Part shown: piece after piece, positions 16,696 through 25,824 of the stretch
Numbering within the stretch: the stretch's first letter is position 1
Layout of the letters: the number at the start of each line of letters is the position of its first letter
From: Mycobacterium conspicuum
GTDB lineage: Bacteria > Actinomycetota > Actinomycetes > Mycobacteriales > Mycobacteriaceae
Reading direction: 5' to 3'
Length of the DNA stretch: 64,000 bases
NCBI RefSeq assembly: GCF_010730195.1
Contig: NZ_AP022613.1
Location: 2,480,001-2,544,000, forward strand
Program-made: the position numbers and the translations under genes
Notes under the pieces: model-generated
Database searches by the model: none
What the model was told of the DNA's origin: nothing
Seen by the model: only the letters and a program-made list of their open reading frames with translations

Positions 16696-17174
16696 TTGTG
16701 CCGCTCCTCCTCATCGCTGCGCTCTGCATCGTCGTCGGCACGCCTCCACGCGTGCACGATCCGTTGCACGCCCTCGTCGTCGGTGAACAGCGGCATGGTG
16801 GTCAGCTCCATCTCCATGCCCACCTTCAGGTCGGCCGCCAGCGTGCCCTCAACCACCTTGCCCAGCACGATGATTCCCTCGTTGGCGAGTTCCACCGCGG
16901 CGATCGCGAACGGCTCGAAGTCCTCCGGCGCGGGGTAGGGGGCCGGCGGGGGATACCGGTTTTCGGTGTAGCTCCACAGCGTTCCGCGGGTGGACAACGC
17001 GACGGACTCCAGGGCGTCGCTGCTGCACGCCGGGTTGGGGCAGTTGTTCTCGCGGGGCGGGAACACGTAGGTGCCGCACTGCGGGCACTTGCTGCCGATC
17101 AGATGCGTACGGCCGTCCTCGTCGGTGGCGAACCATCCGTCGATCGCGGGTTGTTGACTGGTGACCTCGGGCAC
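16692..17174 (-). CDS. DUF35 OB-fold/zinc-ribbon partner of the thiolase
   Basis: A 160-residue protein matching Rv1628c. A four-Cys zinc ribbon (CPQCG...CPNPAC, about residues 25-43) is followed by an OB-fold domain (about 50-140). DUF35 proteins bind thiolase-like enzymes and help hold acyl-CoA substrates. GTG start at 17174; divergent from polA across about 70 bp, which must hold both promoters. Confidence 0.9.
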   Translation of the reverse strand: MPEVTSQQPAIDGWFATDEDGRTHLIGSKCPQCGTYVFPPRENNCPNPACSSDALESVALSTRGTLWSYTENRYPPPAPYPAPEDFEPFAIAAVELANEGIIVLGKVVEGTLAADLKVGMEMELTTMPLFTDDEGVQRIVHAWRRADDDAERSDEEERHK

Positions 17175-17244
17175 CCGCCAACACTACCAAGCGCTTGTTT
17201 GGGCACGCCAGGTCTCGTCGTACCGAGTGCCTAGAGTGAAAGCC

Positions 17245-19947
17245 GTGCCCGCCGCGATCGAGGAACAAACCAAACCCACGCTGATGCTGCTGGACGGCAA
17301 TTCGCTGGCGTTCCGGGCGTTCTACGCCCTGCCGGCGGAGAACTTCAAGACCCGCGGCGGGCTGACCACCAACGCGGTCTACGGCTTCACGGCGATGCTG
17401 ATCAACCTGCTGCGCGACGAGGCCCCGACGCACATCGCCGCCGCATTCGACGTGTCGCGGCAGACGTTTCGCTCCGAGCGCTATCCGGAGTACAAGGCCA
17501 ACCGCTCCACGACGCCCGACGAGTTCCACGGCCAGATCGACATCACCAAGGAAGTCCTTGCCGCACTGGGTATTACGGTGCTCGCCGAGCCCGGATTCGA
17601 GGCCGACGACATCATCGCGACGCTGGCCACCCAGGCCGAGAACGAGGGCTACCGGGTGCTGGTGGTCACCGGCGACCGCGACTCGCTGCAGTTGGTCAGC
17701 GACGACGTGACGGTGCTGTACCCGCGCAAGGGCGTCAGCGAGCTCACCCGCTTCACGCCCGAGGCCGTCGTCGAAAAGTACGGCCTGACCCCGGCGCAGT
17801 ACCCGGACTTCGCCGCGCTGCGCGGCGATCCCAGCGACAACCTGCCCGGCATCCCGGGCGTGGGGGAGAAGACCGCCTCCAAGTGGATCGTGGAATACGG
17901 CTCGCTGCAGGGACTGGTCGACAACGTCGACGCGGTGCGCGGCAAGGTGGGCGACGCGCTGCGGGCGCATGTCGCCGGCGTCATCCTCAACCGCGACCTC
18001 ACCGAGCTGGTCAAGGATGTGCCGCTGGCGCAGACCCCGGACACGCTGCGGATGCAGCCGTGGGACCGCGACCAAATTCACCGCCTCTTCGACGACCTGG
18101 AGTTCCGGGTGCTGCGCGACCGGCTGTTCGACACGCTGGCCGCCGTCGAGCCCGAGGTCGACGAGGGCTTCGACGTGCGCGGCGGCGCGCTGGAGCCCGG
18201 CACGGTGGCGCACTGGCTGGCCGAGCACGCCGACGACGGACGCCGGGCCGGGCTGGCCGTCGTCGGCACCCATCTGCCCTACGACGGCGACGCCACGGCG
18301 CTGGCCATCGCCGCGGCCGACGGCGACGGCGCCTACCTCGAGACCGCGACGTTGACCCCCGAGGACGACGCCGCGTTGGCGGCCTGGCTGGCCGACGCCG
18401 CCAAACCCAAAGCGCTGCACGAGGCGAAGCTGGCCATCCACGATCTCGCGGGCCGCGGCTGGACACTCAACGGCGTCACCTCCGACACCGCCCTGGCGGC
18501 CTACCTGGTGCGGCCCGGGCAGCGCAGCTTCACCCTGGACGACCTGTCGCTGCGCTACCTACGGCGCGAGCTGCGCGCGGAAACCAGTGAACAGCAACAA
18601 CTTTCGCTGCTCGACGATATCGAGGGAACCGACGAACAGGCGGTCCAAACATCGATCCTGCGGGCCCGCGCCGTGGCGGATTTGGCCGACGCGCTGGACG
18701 CCGAACTGGACCGCATCGATTCCACCGCGCTGCTGGGCGAGATGGAACTGCCGGTCCAGCAGGCGCTGGCCGACATGGAGTCCGCCGGCATCGCCGTCGA
18801 TCTGGGCATGCTCACCGAGCTGCAGAGCCAGTTCGGCGACCAGATCCGCGACGCCGCCGAGGCCGCCTACGCGGTGATCGGCAAGCAGATCAACCTGGGC
18901 TCACCCAAGCAGCTGCAGGTGGTGCTGTTCGACGAGCTCGAGATGCCGAAGACCAAGCGCACCAAGACCGGCTACACCACCGACGCCGACGCCCTGCAGT
19001 CGCTGTTCGACAAGACCGGGCACCCGTTTCTGCAGCACCTATTGGCCCACCGCGACGTGACCCGGCTCAAGGTCACCGTGGACGGGCTGCTGAACGCGGT
19101 GGCCGGCGACGGGCGCATCCACACCACCTTCAACCAGACGATCGCCGCCACCGGCCGGCTCTCCTCGACCGAGCCCAACCTGCAGAACATCCCGATCCGC
19201 ACCGACGCCGGCCGCCAGATCCGCGACGCGTTCGTCGTCGGCAAGGGTTACACCGAGCTGATGACCGCCGACTACAGCCAGATCGAGATGCGGATCATGG
19301 CGCACCTGTCCCGCGACGCGGGCCTGATCGAGGCGTTCAACACCGGCGAGGACCTGCATTCGTTCGTGGCGTCGCGCGCGTTCGGCGTGCCGATCGAGGA
19401 GGTCACCGCCGAGCTGCGCCGCCGGGTCAAGGCGATGTCCTACGGCCTGGCCTACGGCCTGAGCGCGTACGGGTTGTCCGCGCAGCTGAAGATCTCCACC
19501 GAAGAGGCCAAGGACCAGATGGACCAGTACTTCGCCCGGTTCGGCGGGGTGCGCGACTACCTGATGGAGGTCGTCGAGCAGGCCCGCAAGGACGGCTACA
19601 CGTCCACCGTGCTGGGCCGGCGGCGGTATTTGCCCGAGTTGGACAGCAGCAACCGCCAGGTCCGCGAGGCCGCCGAACGGGCGGCGCTCAACGCGCCGAT
19701 CCAGGGCAGCGCGGCCGACATCATCAAGGTGGCGATGATCGAGGTCGACAAGGCGCTCAAGGCGGCCGGGCTGGCGTCGCGGATGCTGCTGCAGGTGCAC
19801 GACGAGCTGTTATTCGAAATCGCGGCCGGCGAGCGGGAGCAGGTCGAGGCGCTGGCGCGCGACAAGATGGGTGGCGCGTACCCGCTCGACGTGCCGCTGG
19901 AGGTGTCGGTGGGATACGGCCGCAGCTGGGACGCGGCGGCCCATTAG
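17245..19947 (+). CDS. polA: DNA polymerase I
   Basis: A 900-residue protein matching mycobacterial PolA. N-terminal 5' nuclease (about residues 10-300, with ALRGDPSDNLPGIPGVGEKTA). A degenerate 3'-5' exonuclease-like domain (about 315-510) lacks the usual metal-binding acids, as known for mycobacterial PolA, so no proofreading is expected. The polymerase domain has motif A (DYSQIEMRI), motif B (RRRVKAMSYGLAYG) and motif C (VHDELLFE). It fills gaps in repair and Okazaki fragment maturation. I chose GTG 17245 (VPAAIEEQTKP...); the longer frame from 17161 runs antisense through the divergent gene's start. Confidence 0.96.
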   Translation: MPAAIEEQTKPTLMLLDGNSLAFRAFYALPAENFKTRGGLTTNAVYGFTAMLINLLRDEAPTHIAAAFDVSRQTFRSERYPEYKANRSTTPDEFHGQIDITKEVLAALGITVLAEPGFEADDIIATLATQAENEGYRVLVVTGDRDSLQLVSDDVTVLYPRKGVSELTRFTPEAVVEKYGLTPAQYPDFAALRGDPSDNLPGIPGVGEKTASKWIVEYGSLQGLVDNVDAVRGKVGDALRAHVAGVILNRDLTELVKDVPLAQTPDTLRMQPWDRDQIHRLFDDLEFRVLRDRLFDTLAAVEPEVDEGFDVRGGALEPGTVAHWLAEHADDGRRAGLAVVGTHLPYDGDATALAIAAADGDGAYLETATLTPEDDAALAAWLADAAKPKALHEAKLAIHDLAGRGWTLNGVTSDTALAAYLVRPGQRSFTLDDLSLRYLRRELRAETSEQQQLSLLDDIEGTDEQAVQTSILRARAVADLADALDAELDRIDSTALLGEMELPVQQALADMESAGIAVDLGMLTELQSQFGDQIRDAAEAAYAVIGKQINLGSPKQLQVVLFDELEMPKTKRTKTGYTTDADALQSLFDKTGHPFLQHLLAHRDVTRLKVTVDGLLNAVAGDGRIHTTFNQTIAATGRLSSTEPNLQNIPIRTDAGRQIRDAFVVGKGYTELMTADYSQIEMRIMAHLSRDAGLIEAFNTGEDLHSFVASRAFGVPIEEVTAELRRRVKAMSYGLAYGLSAYGLSAQLKISTEEAKDQMDQYFARFGGVRDYLMEVVEQARKDGYTSTVLGRRRYLPELDSSNRQVREAAERAALNAPIQGSAADIIKVAMIEVDKALKAAGLASRMLLQVHDELLFEIAAGEREQVEALARDKMGGAYPLDVPLEVSVGYGRSWDAAAH

Positions 19948-20115
19948 CGGCGCCTGTGTAACGTAAAGGCCGCAAATCCCGCTGAAATTCGCCGTGGCGT
20001 TACGCACGCGACGGATGGTGTGGTTTGTCCAGCGTGTGCCCTGTCGAGTAGCCTCGATGGGTAAACCCTCGTATTTGTCCCTACGACCAGACCCTGTCCG
20101 GAGCAACCCAACAAT

Positions 20116-21558
20116 ATGCCGAGTCCCACCGTCACCTCGCCGCAAGTAGCCGTCAACGACATAGGCACCAGCGAGGACTTTCTCGCCGCAATAGACAAAA
20201 CGATCAAGTATTTCAACGATGGCGACATCGTCGAAGGCACGATCGTCAAAGTGGACCGGGACGAGGTGCTCCTCGACATCGGCTACAAGACCGAAGGGGT
20301 CATCCCCGCCCGCGAGCTCTCCATCAAGCACGATGTCGACCCCAACGAGGTCGTTACCGTCGGCGATGAGGTCGAGGCCCTCGTCCTCACCAAGGAGGAC
20401 AAAGAGGGTCGGCTGATCCTGTCCAAGAAGCGCGCCCAGTACGAGCGCGCCTGGGGCACCATCGAGGCGCTCAAGGAGAAGGACGAGGCCGTCAAGGGCA
20501 CCGTCATCGAGGTCGTCAAGGGCGGCCTGATCCTCGACATCGGGCTGCGTGGCTTCCTGCCCGCCTCGCTGGTCGAGATGCGCCGCGTGCGCGACCTGCA
20601 GCCGTACATCGGCAAGGAGATCGAGGCCAAGATCATCGAGCTGGACAAGAACCGCAACAACGTGGTGCTGTCGCGGCGCGCCTGGCTGGAGCAGACCCAG
20701 TCCGAGGTGCGCAGCGAGTTCCTCAACCAGCTGCAGAAGGGCACCATCCGCAAGGGTGTGGTCTCCTCGATCGTCAACTTCGGCGCGTTCGTCGACCTGG
20801 GCGGGGTGGACGGCCTGGTGCACGTCTCCGAGCTGTCCTGGAAGCACATCGACCACCCGTCCGAGGTGGTCCAGGTGGGCGACGAGGTGACCGTCGAGGT
20901 GCTCGACGTCGACATGGACCGCGAGCGGGTTTCGTTGTCGCTCAAGGCAACCCAGGAAGACCCGTGGCGGCACTTCGCCCGCACCCACGCCATCGGCCAG
21001 ATCGTGCCGGGCAAGGTCACCAAGCTCGTTCCGTTCGGTGCGTTCGTCCGCGTCGAGGAGGGCATCGAGGGTCTGGTGCACATCTCCGAGCTGGCCGAGC
21101 GCCACGTCGAGGTGCCCGACCAGGTGGTCGCCGTCGGCGACGACGCGATGGTCAAGGTCATCGACATCGACCTGGAGCGTCGCCGAATCTCGTTGTCGCT
21201 CAAGCAAGCCAACGAGGACTACCACGACGAGTTCGACCCGGCGAAGTACGGCATGGCCGACAGCTACGACGAGCAGGGCAACTACATCTTCCCCGAGGGC
21301 TTCGACTCCGAAACCAACGAGTGGCTTGAGGGATTCGACGCCCAGCGTAACGAGTGGGAAGCGCGCTACGCCGAGGCCGAGCGCCGGCACAAGATGCACA
21401 CCACGCAGATGGAGAAGTTCGCTGCCGCCGAGGCGGCCGGACACGGCTCCGAGGAATCGTCGTCCAGCAGCGCGCCGCAGGAAAAGGCCGCGGGTGGTTC
21501 GCTTGCCAGCGACGCCCAACTGGCCGCGCTGCGGGAAAAGCTCGCCGGCAACGCCTAA
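20116..21558 (+). CDS. rpsA: 30S ribosomal protein S1
   Basis: A 480-residue protein, normal for mycobacteria, with four S1/OB RNA-binding repeats at about residues 36-105, 123-190, 209-278 and 294-364. The first is VEGTIVKVDRDEVLLDIGYK; the third contains SSIVNFGAFVDLGGVDGLVH. An acidic/polar tail follows and ends LREKLAGNA. S1 helps mRNA binding on the ribosome. In M. tuberculosis the tail region has been proposed as a pyrazinoic-acid site. The 168-bp leader after polA is less GC-rich and probably carries its own promoter. coaE begins six bases after the stop. Confidence 0.97.
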   Translation: MPSPTVTSPQVAVNDIGTSEDFLAAIDKTIKYFNDGDIVEGTIVKVDRDEVLLDIGYKTEGVIPARELSIKHDVDPNEVVTVGDEVEALVLTKEDKEGRLILSKKRAQYERAWGTIEALKEKDEAVKGTVIEVVKGGLILDIGLRGFLPASLVEMRRVRDLQPYIGKEIEAKIIELDKNRNNVVLSRRAWLEQTQSEVRSEFLNQLQKGTIRKGVVSSIVNFGAFVDLGGVDGLVHVSELSWKHIDHPSEVVQVGDEVTVEVLDVDMDRERVSLSLKATQEDPWRHFARTHAIGQIVPGKVTKLVPFGAFVRVEEGIEGLVHISELAERHVEVPDQVVAVGDDAMVKVIDIDLERRRISLSLKQANEDYHDEFDPAKYGMADSYDEQGNYIFPEGFDSETNEWLEGFDAQRNEWEARYAEAERRHKMHTTQMEKFAAAEAAGHGSEESSSSSAPQEKAAGGSLASDAQLAALREKLAGNA

Positions 21559-21564
21559 TAGCCG

Positions 21565-22728
21565 ATGCTGCGCATCGGGCTCACCGGTGGCATCGGCGCC
21601 GGCAAGTCGGTGCTGTCCGCCACCTTCGCGCAATGCGGCGGGATCATCGTCGACGGCGACGTCATCTCGCGCGAGGTGGTCGAGCCCGGCACCGAGGGCC
21701 TCGCGGCGCTAGTCGACGCGTTTGGGGACGGCATCCTGCTTCCCGACGGGGCGCTGGACCGTCCGGCGTTGGCCGCCAAGGCTTTCCGCGACGACGAGTC
21801 GCGCCAGAAGCTCAATGGCATCGTGCACCCGCTGGTGGGCAAGCGGCGCGCGGAGATCATCGCGGCGGTGCACGAGGACGCGGTGGTCGTCGAAGACATT
21901 CCGCTGCTGGTGGAATCGGGGATGGCGCCGCTGTTCCCGTTGGTGGTCATCGTGCACGCCGACGTCGAGGTGCGGCTGCGGCGACTAATCGAACAGCGGG
22001 GCATGCCCGAAGAGGACGCCCGCGCCCGCATCGCCGCCCAGGCCAGCGACGAGCAACGCCGCGCCGTCGCCGACATCTGGCTGGATAACTCGGGCACGCA
22101 AGCGGATTTGATTCAGCGGGCGCACGACGTGTGGAACAACCGCGTCGTGCCGTTCGCGCACAACCTCGCGCAACGTCAGGTCGCCAAGGCGCCGGCGCGG
22201 CTGGTGCCGGCCGACCCGACCTGGCCGGAGCAGGCGCAGCGCATCATCAACCGGTTGAAGACGGCGTGCGGCCAGCGGGCGTTGCGCGTCGACCACATCG
22301 GATCCACCGCCGTCCCCGGCTATGACGCCAAGGACGTCATCGACATCCAGATCACCGTCGAATCCCTTACGGTGGCAGACGAACTCGCTGAACCGTTGCT
22401 TTCCGCCGGGTATCCCCGCCTGGAACACATCACCGCCGACGTTGCCCACGGAAGCGATCCGTCGTTGTGGCACAAGCGGTTTCACGCGTCGGCGGATCCC
22501 GGCCGGCCGACGAACGTGCATATTCGGGTGGACGGTTGGCCCAATCAGCGGTTCGCGCTGCTCTTCGTCGACTGGCTTAAGGCCAACGCCGGGGTGCGGG
22601 AGGACTATCTGGCCGTCAAGCGCGCGGCCGAGAATGCGGCCCAGTACGCCGAAGCCAAGGAGCCGTGGTTTCTCGATGCCTACCGGCGGGCGCGCGAGTG
22701 GGCCGACTCAACCGGATGGCAGCCCTAG
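21565..22728 (+). CDS. coaE: Dephospho-CoA kinase fused to a GrpB/UPF0157 domain
   Basis: A 387-residue bifunctional-looking protein as in other mycobacteria (Rv1631). Residues 1-200 are dephospho-CoA kinase, the last step of CoA synthesis, with P-loop GLTGGIGAGKS and the LVESGM substrate region. Residues about 210-380 form a GrpB/UPF0157 nucleotidyltransferase-like domain with the HIGSTAVPG signature; in M. tuberculosis this part aids folding of the kinase. Immediately follows rpsA. Its 3' end overlaps the convergent secreted-protein gene by 21 bases. Confidence 0.95.
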   Translation: MLRIGLTGGIGAGKSVLSATFAQCGGIIVDGDVISREVVEPGTEGLAALVDAFGDGILLPDGALDRPALAAKAFRDDESRQKLNGIVHPLVGKRRAEIIAAVHEDAVVVEDIPLLVESGMAPLFPLVVIVHADVEVRLRRLIEQRGMPEEDARARIAAQASDEQRRAVADIWLDNSGTQADLIQRAHDVWNNRVVPFAHNLAQRQVAKAPARLVPADPTWPEQAQRIINRLKTACGQRALRVDHIGSTAVPGYDAKDVIDIQITVESLTVADELAEPLLSAGYPRLEHITADVAHGSDPSLWHKRFHASADPGRPTNVHIRVDGWPNQRFALLFVDWLKANAGVREDYLAVKRAAENAAQYAEAKEPWFLDAYRRAREWADSTGWQP

Positions 22729-23142
22729 CCTGTCCGGCGTGGCACCGCACTGCAGGATGCCGCTCGCGGGATCGCCGCCACTGGGCGCCGGCGTCACCCG
22801 CCGATCCACCTGGGTGAAAACGGCGTCGTCCACATCGATCTCGCAATGCACATTGGCCGAATAGGGCCAGCGCAGCACGATCTGCATCCCGGCCTGCTTC
22901 GGATCGGGCAGCACGGCGTTGGCCTCAAATGCGTTGCCGGGCATCGACGGCAGGTTGGTGCTGCTCGTCCGGCCGGCGCCGGTCACGAAGATGGCCTGGC
23001 TGCCGGTGGTCAGCGCGTCGATCCTGGCCCGGTAGGTGATGTTGTGCAGATCCGCCCGCGCTTGCGGGGACATGGCCGGAAGGCCGGCCGCGAGCACCGT
23101 CGCGGCCGCGATCGGCATCCAACTGCGCCCGATGCAGCTCAT
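22708..23142 (-). CDS. Secreted protein of unknown function
   Basis: A 144-residue protein with a Sec signal peptide (MSCIGRSWMPIAAATVLAAG, likely cut after ARA near residue 30). The mature part begins DLHNITYRARIDALT and has two cysteines (C100 region and C132 region) that could bond. It resembles small exported mycobacterial proteins of unknown role. Convergent with, and slightly overlapping, coaE; 21 bases downstream of the Fpg/Nei gene on the same strand, so possibly the last gene of that repair cluster. Confidence 0.75.
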   Translation of the reverse strand: MSCIGRSWMPIAAATVLAAGLPAMSPQARADLHNITYRARIDALTTGSQAIFVTGAGRTSSTNLPSMPGNAFEANAVLPDPKQAGMQIVLRWPYSANVHCEIDVDDAVFTQVDRRVTPAPSGGDPASGILQCGATPDRLGLPSG

Positions 23143-23163
23143 AGCTGGTGAGATTACGCCGCG

Positions 23164-23943
23164 TCAGCGCGGCTGACATCGGAGGCACCACCAGGACGTT
23201 CGACCGTTGATGCGCCCGTGTTGCAGGCGGGTGCCGCAGCGCGGGCAGGTCGGGTCCGGCTCGTCACGCGCCCCGGTGAGCCACCGCGACAGGCCGGGCA
23301 CCCGGCCATGCCGCACCGAGGTGCGCAGCACCTGCGTGAGCGCGCCGTGCAATCCGCGCACCTCGTCGGCATCCAGCTCGGCCACCGGGCGTCTCGGGGC
23401 GATGCGGGCCCGCCAACAGATCTCGTCGGTGAGCAGATTGCCGAGCCCGGCGATCACGGACTGATCCATCAGCGTCGGCTTGAGCCGCCCGGACCGGCCG
23501 TCGAGCACGTCGCGGAACGCGCGCAGGCCAATGCCCAGCGCGTCGGGGCCCTGCGGTCCCGTCACGTCGGCGACGTCGTCGTCGTCGCGGGCCAGCCACA
23601 CCCCGCGCAGCTTGCGCAGGTCGGCGTAGCGCAGTTCGCCCTCGTCCAGGGCCAGCACCAGCCGCTCGTATCCGATGGGCTCGGCACCGTCGGCCGCGTA
23701 GTACGGGTGGCCGGTCATCCCGCCATGGATCAGCAGCACCGGGCCGTCGGTCGGCAGGATCAGCCACTTGCCGTGCCGGCGCGGGGCCGCGAAGCGATGG
23801 CCGCGCAGCGCGCGTCCGAGCGCCGGGGCGGTGCTGTTGCGCAGGATGCCGGGATCGTGGACTTCGACGTGGTCGATCCGGCGACCGGGCAGCGTCGTGG
23901 CCAGCTCGCGCCGAAACCCTTCCACGTCAGGCAGTTCAGGCAC
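23164..23943 (-). CDS. Fpg/Nei-family DNA glycosylase-AP lyase
   Basis: A 259-residue protein with the full family layout. N-terminal PELPDVEGFRREL provides Pro2 (Schiff-base nucleophile) and Glu3 (general acid). Further on are RRHGKWL with the beta-hairpin Lys, the helix-two-turn-helix GLGNLLTDEICWRARI, and a C-terminal four-Cys zinc finger (CPRCG...CLRC). Such enzymes remove oxidised bases and nick the abasic site. GTG start at 23943 overlaps the end of the polymerase gene by eight bases, placing it in a repair operon with the split LigD genes. Confidence 0.92.
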   Translation of the reverse strand: MPELPDVEGFRRELATTLPGRRIDHVEVHDPGILRNSTAPALGRALRGHRFAAPRRHGKWLILPTDGPVLLIHGGMTGHPYYAADGAEPIGYERLVLALDEGELRYADLRKLRGVWLARDDDDVADVTGPQGPDALGIGLRAFRDVLDGRSGRLKPTLMDQSVIAGLGNLLTDEICWRARIAPRRPVAELDADEVRGLHGALTQVLRTSVRHGRVPGLSRWLTGARDEPDPTCPRCGTRLQHGRINGRTSWWCLRCQPR

Positions 23944-24826
23944 GAAGCTTGTCCAGGCGCCGCCGGGGGCCGGCGAGTGCGCGGGCGTGCCGGGACATGT
24001 CGGCCCACGGATCGCCCTGCTCGCGCAGGCGTTTGGGAACGTCGCACAGGGTGAACCGATCCGCCCGCAAGCCCCGCCGGTCCAGTTCGTCCCATTCCAG
24101 CGGGGTGGCCACCGGCGCGCCGGCGCGGGCGCGCACCGAGTACGGCGCAACCGCCGTCTGCGCGTAGGCGTTTCGCATGACATCGAGGTACACGCGGTCG
24201 CTGCGGTTGTATTTGCGGGCTTCCAGGGTGCGGTGGTCGGGGTCGTCGGCGACGACGACCTCCGCGACGTCCCGCGCGAATTGCCGCGCGGTGTCGAAGT
24301 CGGAATCGCCGCGGATCGGCACCACCACATGCAGCCCACGCGACCCGGTGGTCTGCAAATAGCAAGCCAGCCCGAGGTCGTCGAGCACCGCGGCCGTCGC
24401 ACGGGCCGTCGCGCGCACCACGGCGAAGTCGTCACCGGACGGGTCCAGGTCGAAGACCAGGCGGTCGGGGTTGTGCAGCCGGTCGCGGCGTGACTGCCAG
24501 ATGTGCACCGTGATGCAGTTCTGGTTGGCCAGCCAGCCGAGCGCTTCGGGGCGTTCGGCCACCGCATGCACGAGCGTGCCGCCTTCCTTCTCGACCTTGA
24601 TACCGTTCATCCAGTCCGGCATCGAACCGTCGAAATCCTGTTGCAGGAACCCTTTTTCGCCGATGCCGCGCGGGAACCGCTGCACGTTGAGCGGCCGGCC
24701 CTTGACGTGCGGCAGCATCGTGTCGGCCACCGCGCAGTAGTAGTCGACGAGATCGCGTTTGGTGATCCCGTCGGAGAAAAACAGCACCCGATCGCCGTGG
24801 GTGACCTCAACGTCAATGTGGGGCAT
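23936..24826 (-). CDS. LigD-type primase-polymerase (POL domain protein)
   Basis: A 296-residue stand-alone PolDom of the archaeo-eukaryotic primase family. Catalytic features: FDLDPSGDD with the metal-binding Asp pair, and TTGSRGLHVVVP with the nucleotide-binding Ser/His. In non-homologous end joining it adds nucleotides, preferably ribonucleotides, and bridges ends held by Ku. Here it is a separate gene whose ATG overlaps the ligase stop (ATGA, 24826-24828). M. tuberculosis LigD has POL, PE and LIG in a single chain, with POL first; here POL is last. Confidence 0.92.
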   Translation of the reverse strand: MPHIDVEVTHGDRVLFFSDGITKRDLVDYYCAVADTMLPHVKGRPLNVQRFPRGIGEKGFLQQDFDGSMPDWMNGIKVEKEGGTLVHAVAERPEALGWLANQNCITVHIWQSRRDRLHNPDRLVFDLDPSGDDFAVVRATARATAAVLDDLGLACYLQTTGSRGLHVVVPIRGDSDFDTARQFARDVAEVVVADDPDHRTLEARKYNRSDRVYLDVMRNAYAQTAVAPYSVRARAGAPVATPLEWDELDRRGLRADRFTLCDVPKRLREQGDPWADMSRHARALAGPRRRLDKLRA

Positions 24827-25824
24827 CAGCGTGTCTCCCTTGCCACGTCGCGGGGCTCCTTGTCGGTGCGCAGGCCTTGATAGCGCGGGTGGCGCAGCTT
24901 GCCGTCGCGCGTCCATTCGCTGAAGCCGATCTGCACCACCAGCTCGGGGCGCACCCAGCAGGCGTCGCGTTCGCGCACCAATCCCCGGGTGAACGGCGGT
25001 GTGTCCCGCCCGATTCGGGACAACTGCTTGTGCAGGCTGCGCAGGGTGGGCTCGTCGAAGCCGGTGCCCACCTTGCCGGCGTAGACCAGCGCGCCGTCGT
25101 CGTAGTAGCCGATCAGCAAGGCGCCCAACTCGATCCGGCTGCCCTTGGGGGCGGTATAGCCGCCGACGACGAACTCCTGATCGCGGACGCACTTGAACTT
25201 CAGCCAGTTCGGCGACCGGCGCCCGTCGTACTTGGAGTCGGCGAGCTTGGCGATCACGCCTTCGTCGCCGCGTTCGCAGGCGCGACGGTAGGCCGCGATC
25301 CCGTCCTCGACGCGATGCGGGGCGTTGCGCAGCGGATCCGTGAAGTCAATAGCGCTGCGCAGCAAGCGTTTACGCCAGGCCAGCGGCACGTCGACGGTGG
25401 ACTTGCCGTCGAGGTGCAACAGATCGAAGACGTAGTAGTAGACGCGGACGTCGGAGGCGCGTGCCACCTTCGGATCGGTAATGCCCAGGCGGGCCTGCAG
25501 CCGCTCGAAGCTGGTGCGTCGGCCGTCGAACGCGACCACCTCGCCGTCGAGGACGAAACGGGTGACGTGTTGCGCCGCGAGCGCGTCGACCAGCTCGGGG
25601 TAGGTCCCGTTGAGCTGCTTACGGTTTCGAGACAGCAGCCTGACTCGGTCGCCGTCGCCGAACGCCAGGCAACGCATGCCGTCGAATTTGCGCTCGAAGA
25701 TCCACTTCGGATCGGAAAACCGCTTCTCGGTCAGGGTGGCCAGCGTCGGCGCCCGCCAGTCCGGCACCGGCTCGTCGCGCAGCGCGGCGCGCACGGAGTC
25801 GGGCAGGCCGGCGAGATCCGTCAC
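24826..25824 (-). CDS. ATP-dependent DNA ligase (LIG domain of LigD type)
   Basis: A 332-residue protein: adenylation domain plus OB domain. Motif I is ERKFDGMR, carrying the Lys that is adenylated; motif III is YYVFDLLHLDG, motif IV is DEGVIAK, motif V is NWLKFKC. It seals breaks with ATP, and its size fits the minimal LigC/LigD ligase module. GTG 25824 overlaps the TGA of the phosphoesterase gene (GTGA). The upstream residues in this frame are the antisense-looking, non-conserved extension of the other frame, so they are excluded. Confidence 0.93.
   Translation of the reverse strand: MTDLAGLPDSVRAALRDEPVPDWRAPTLATLTEKRFSDPKWIFERKFDGMRCLAFGDGDRVRLLSRNRKQLNGTYPELVDALAAQHVTRFVLDGEVVAFDGRRTSFERLQARLGITDPKVARASDVRVYYYVFDLLHLDGKSTVDVPLAWRKRLLRSAIDFTDPLRNAPHRVEDGIAAYRRACERGDEGVIAKLADSKYDGRRSPNWLKFKCVRDQEFVVGGYTAPKGSRIELGALLIGYYDDGALVYAGKVGTGFDEPTLRSLHKQLSRIGRDTPPFTRGLVRERDACWVRPELVVQIGFSEWTRDGKLRHPRYQGLRTDKEPRDVARETR

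Noticed and set aside
17161..17244. polA starting at 17161
   Set aside because: The extra residues are antisense to the start of the DUF35 gene and are not conserved; GTG 17245 matches the family.
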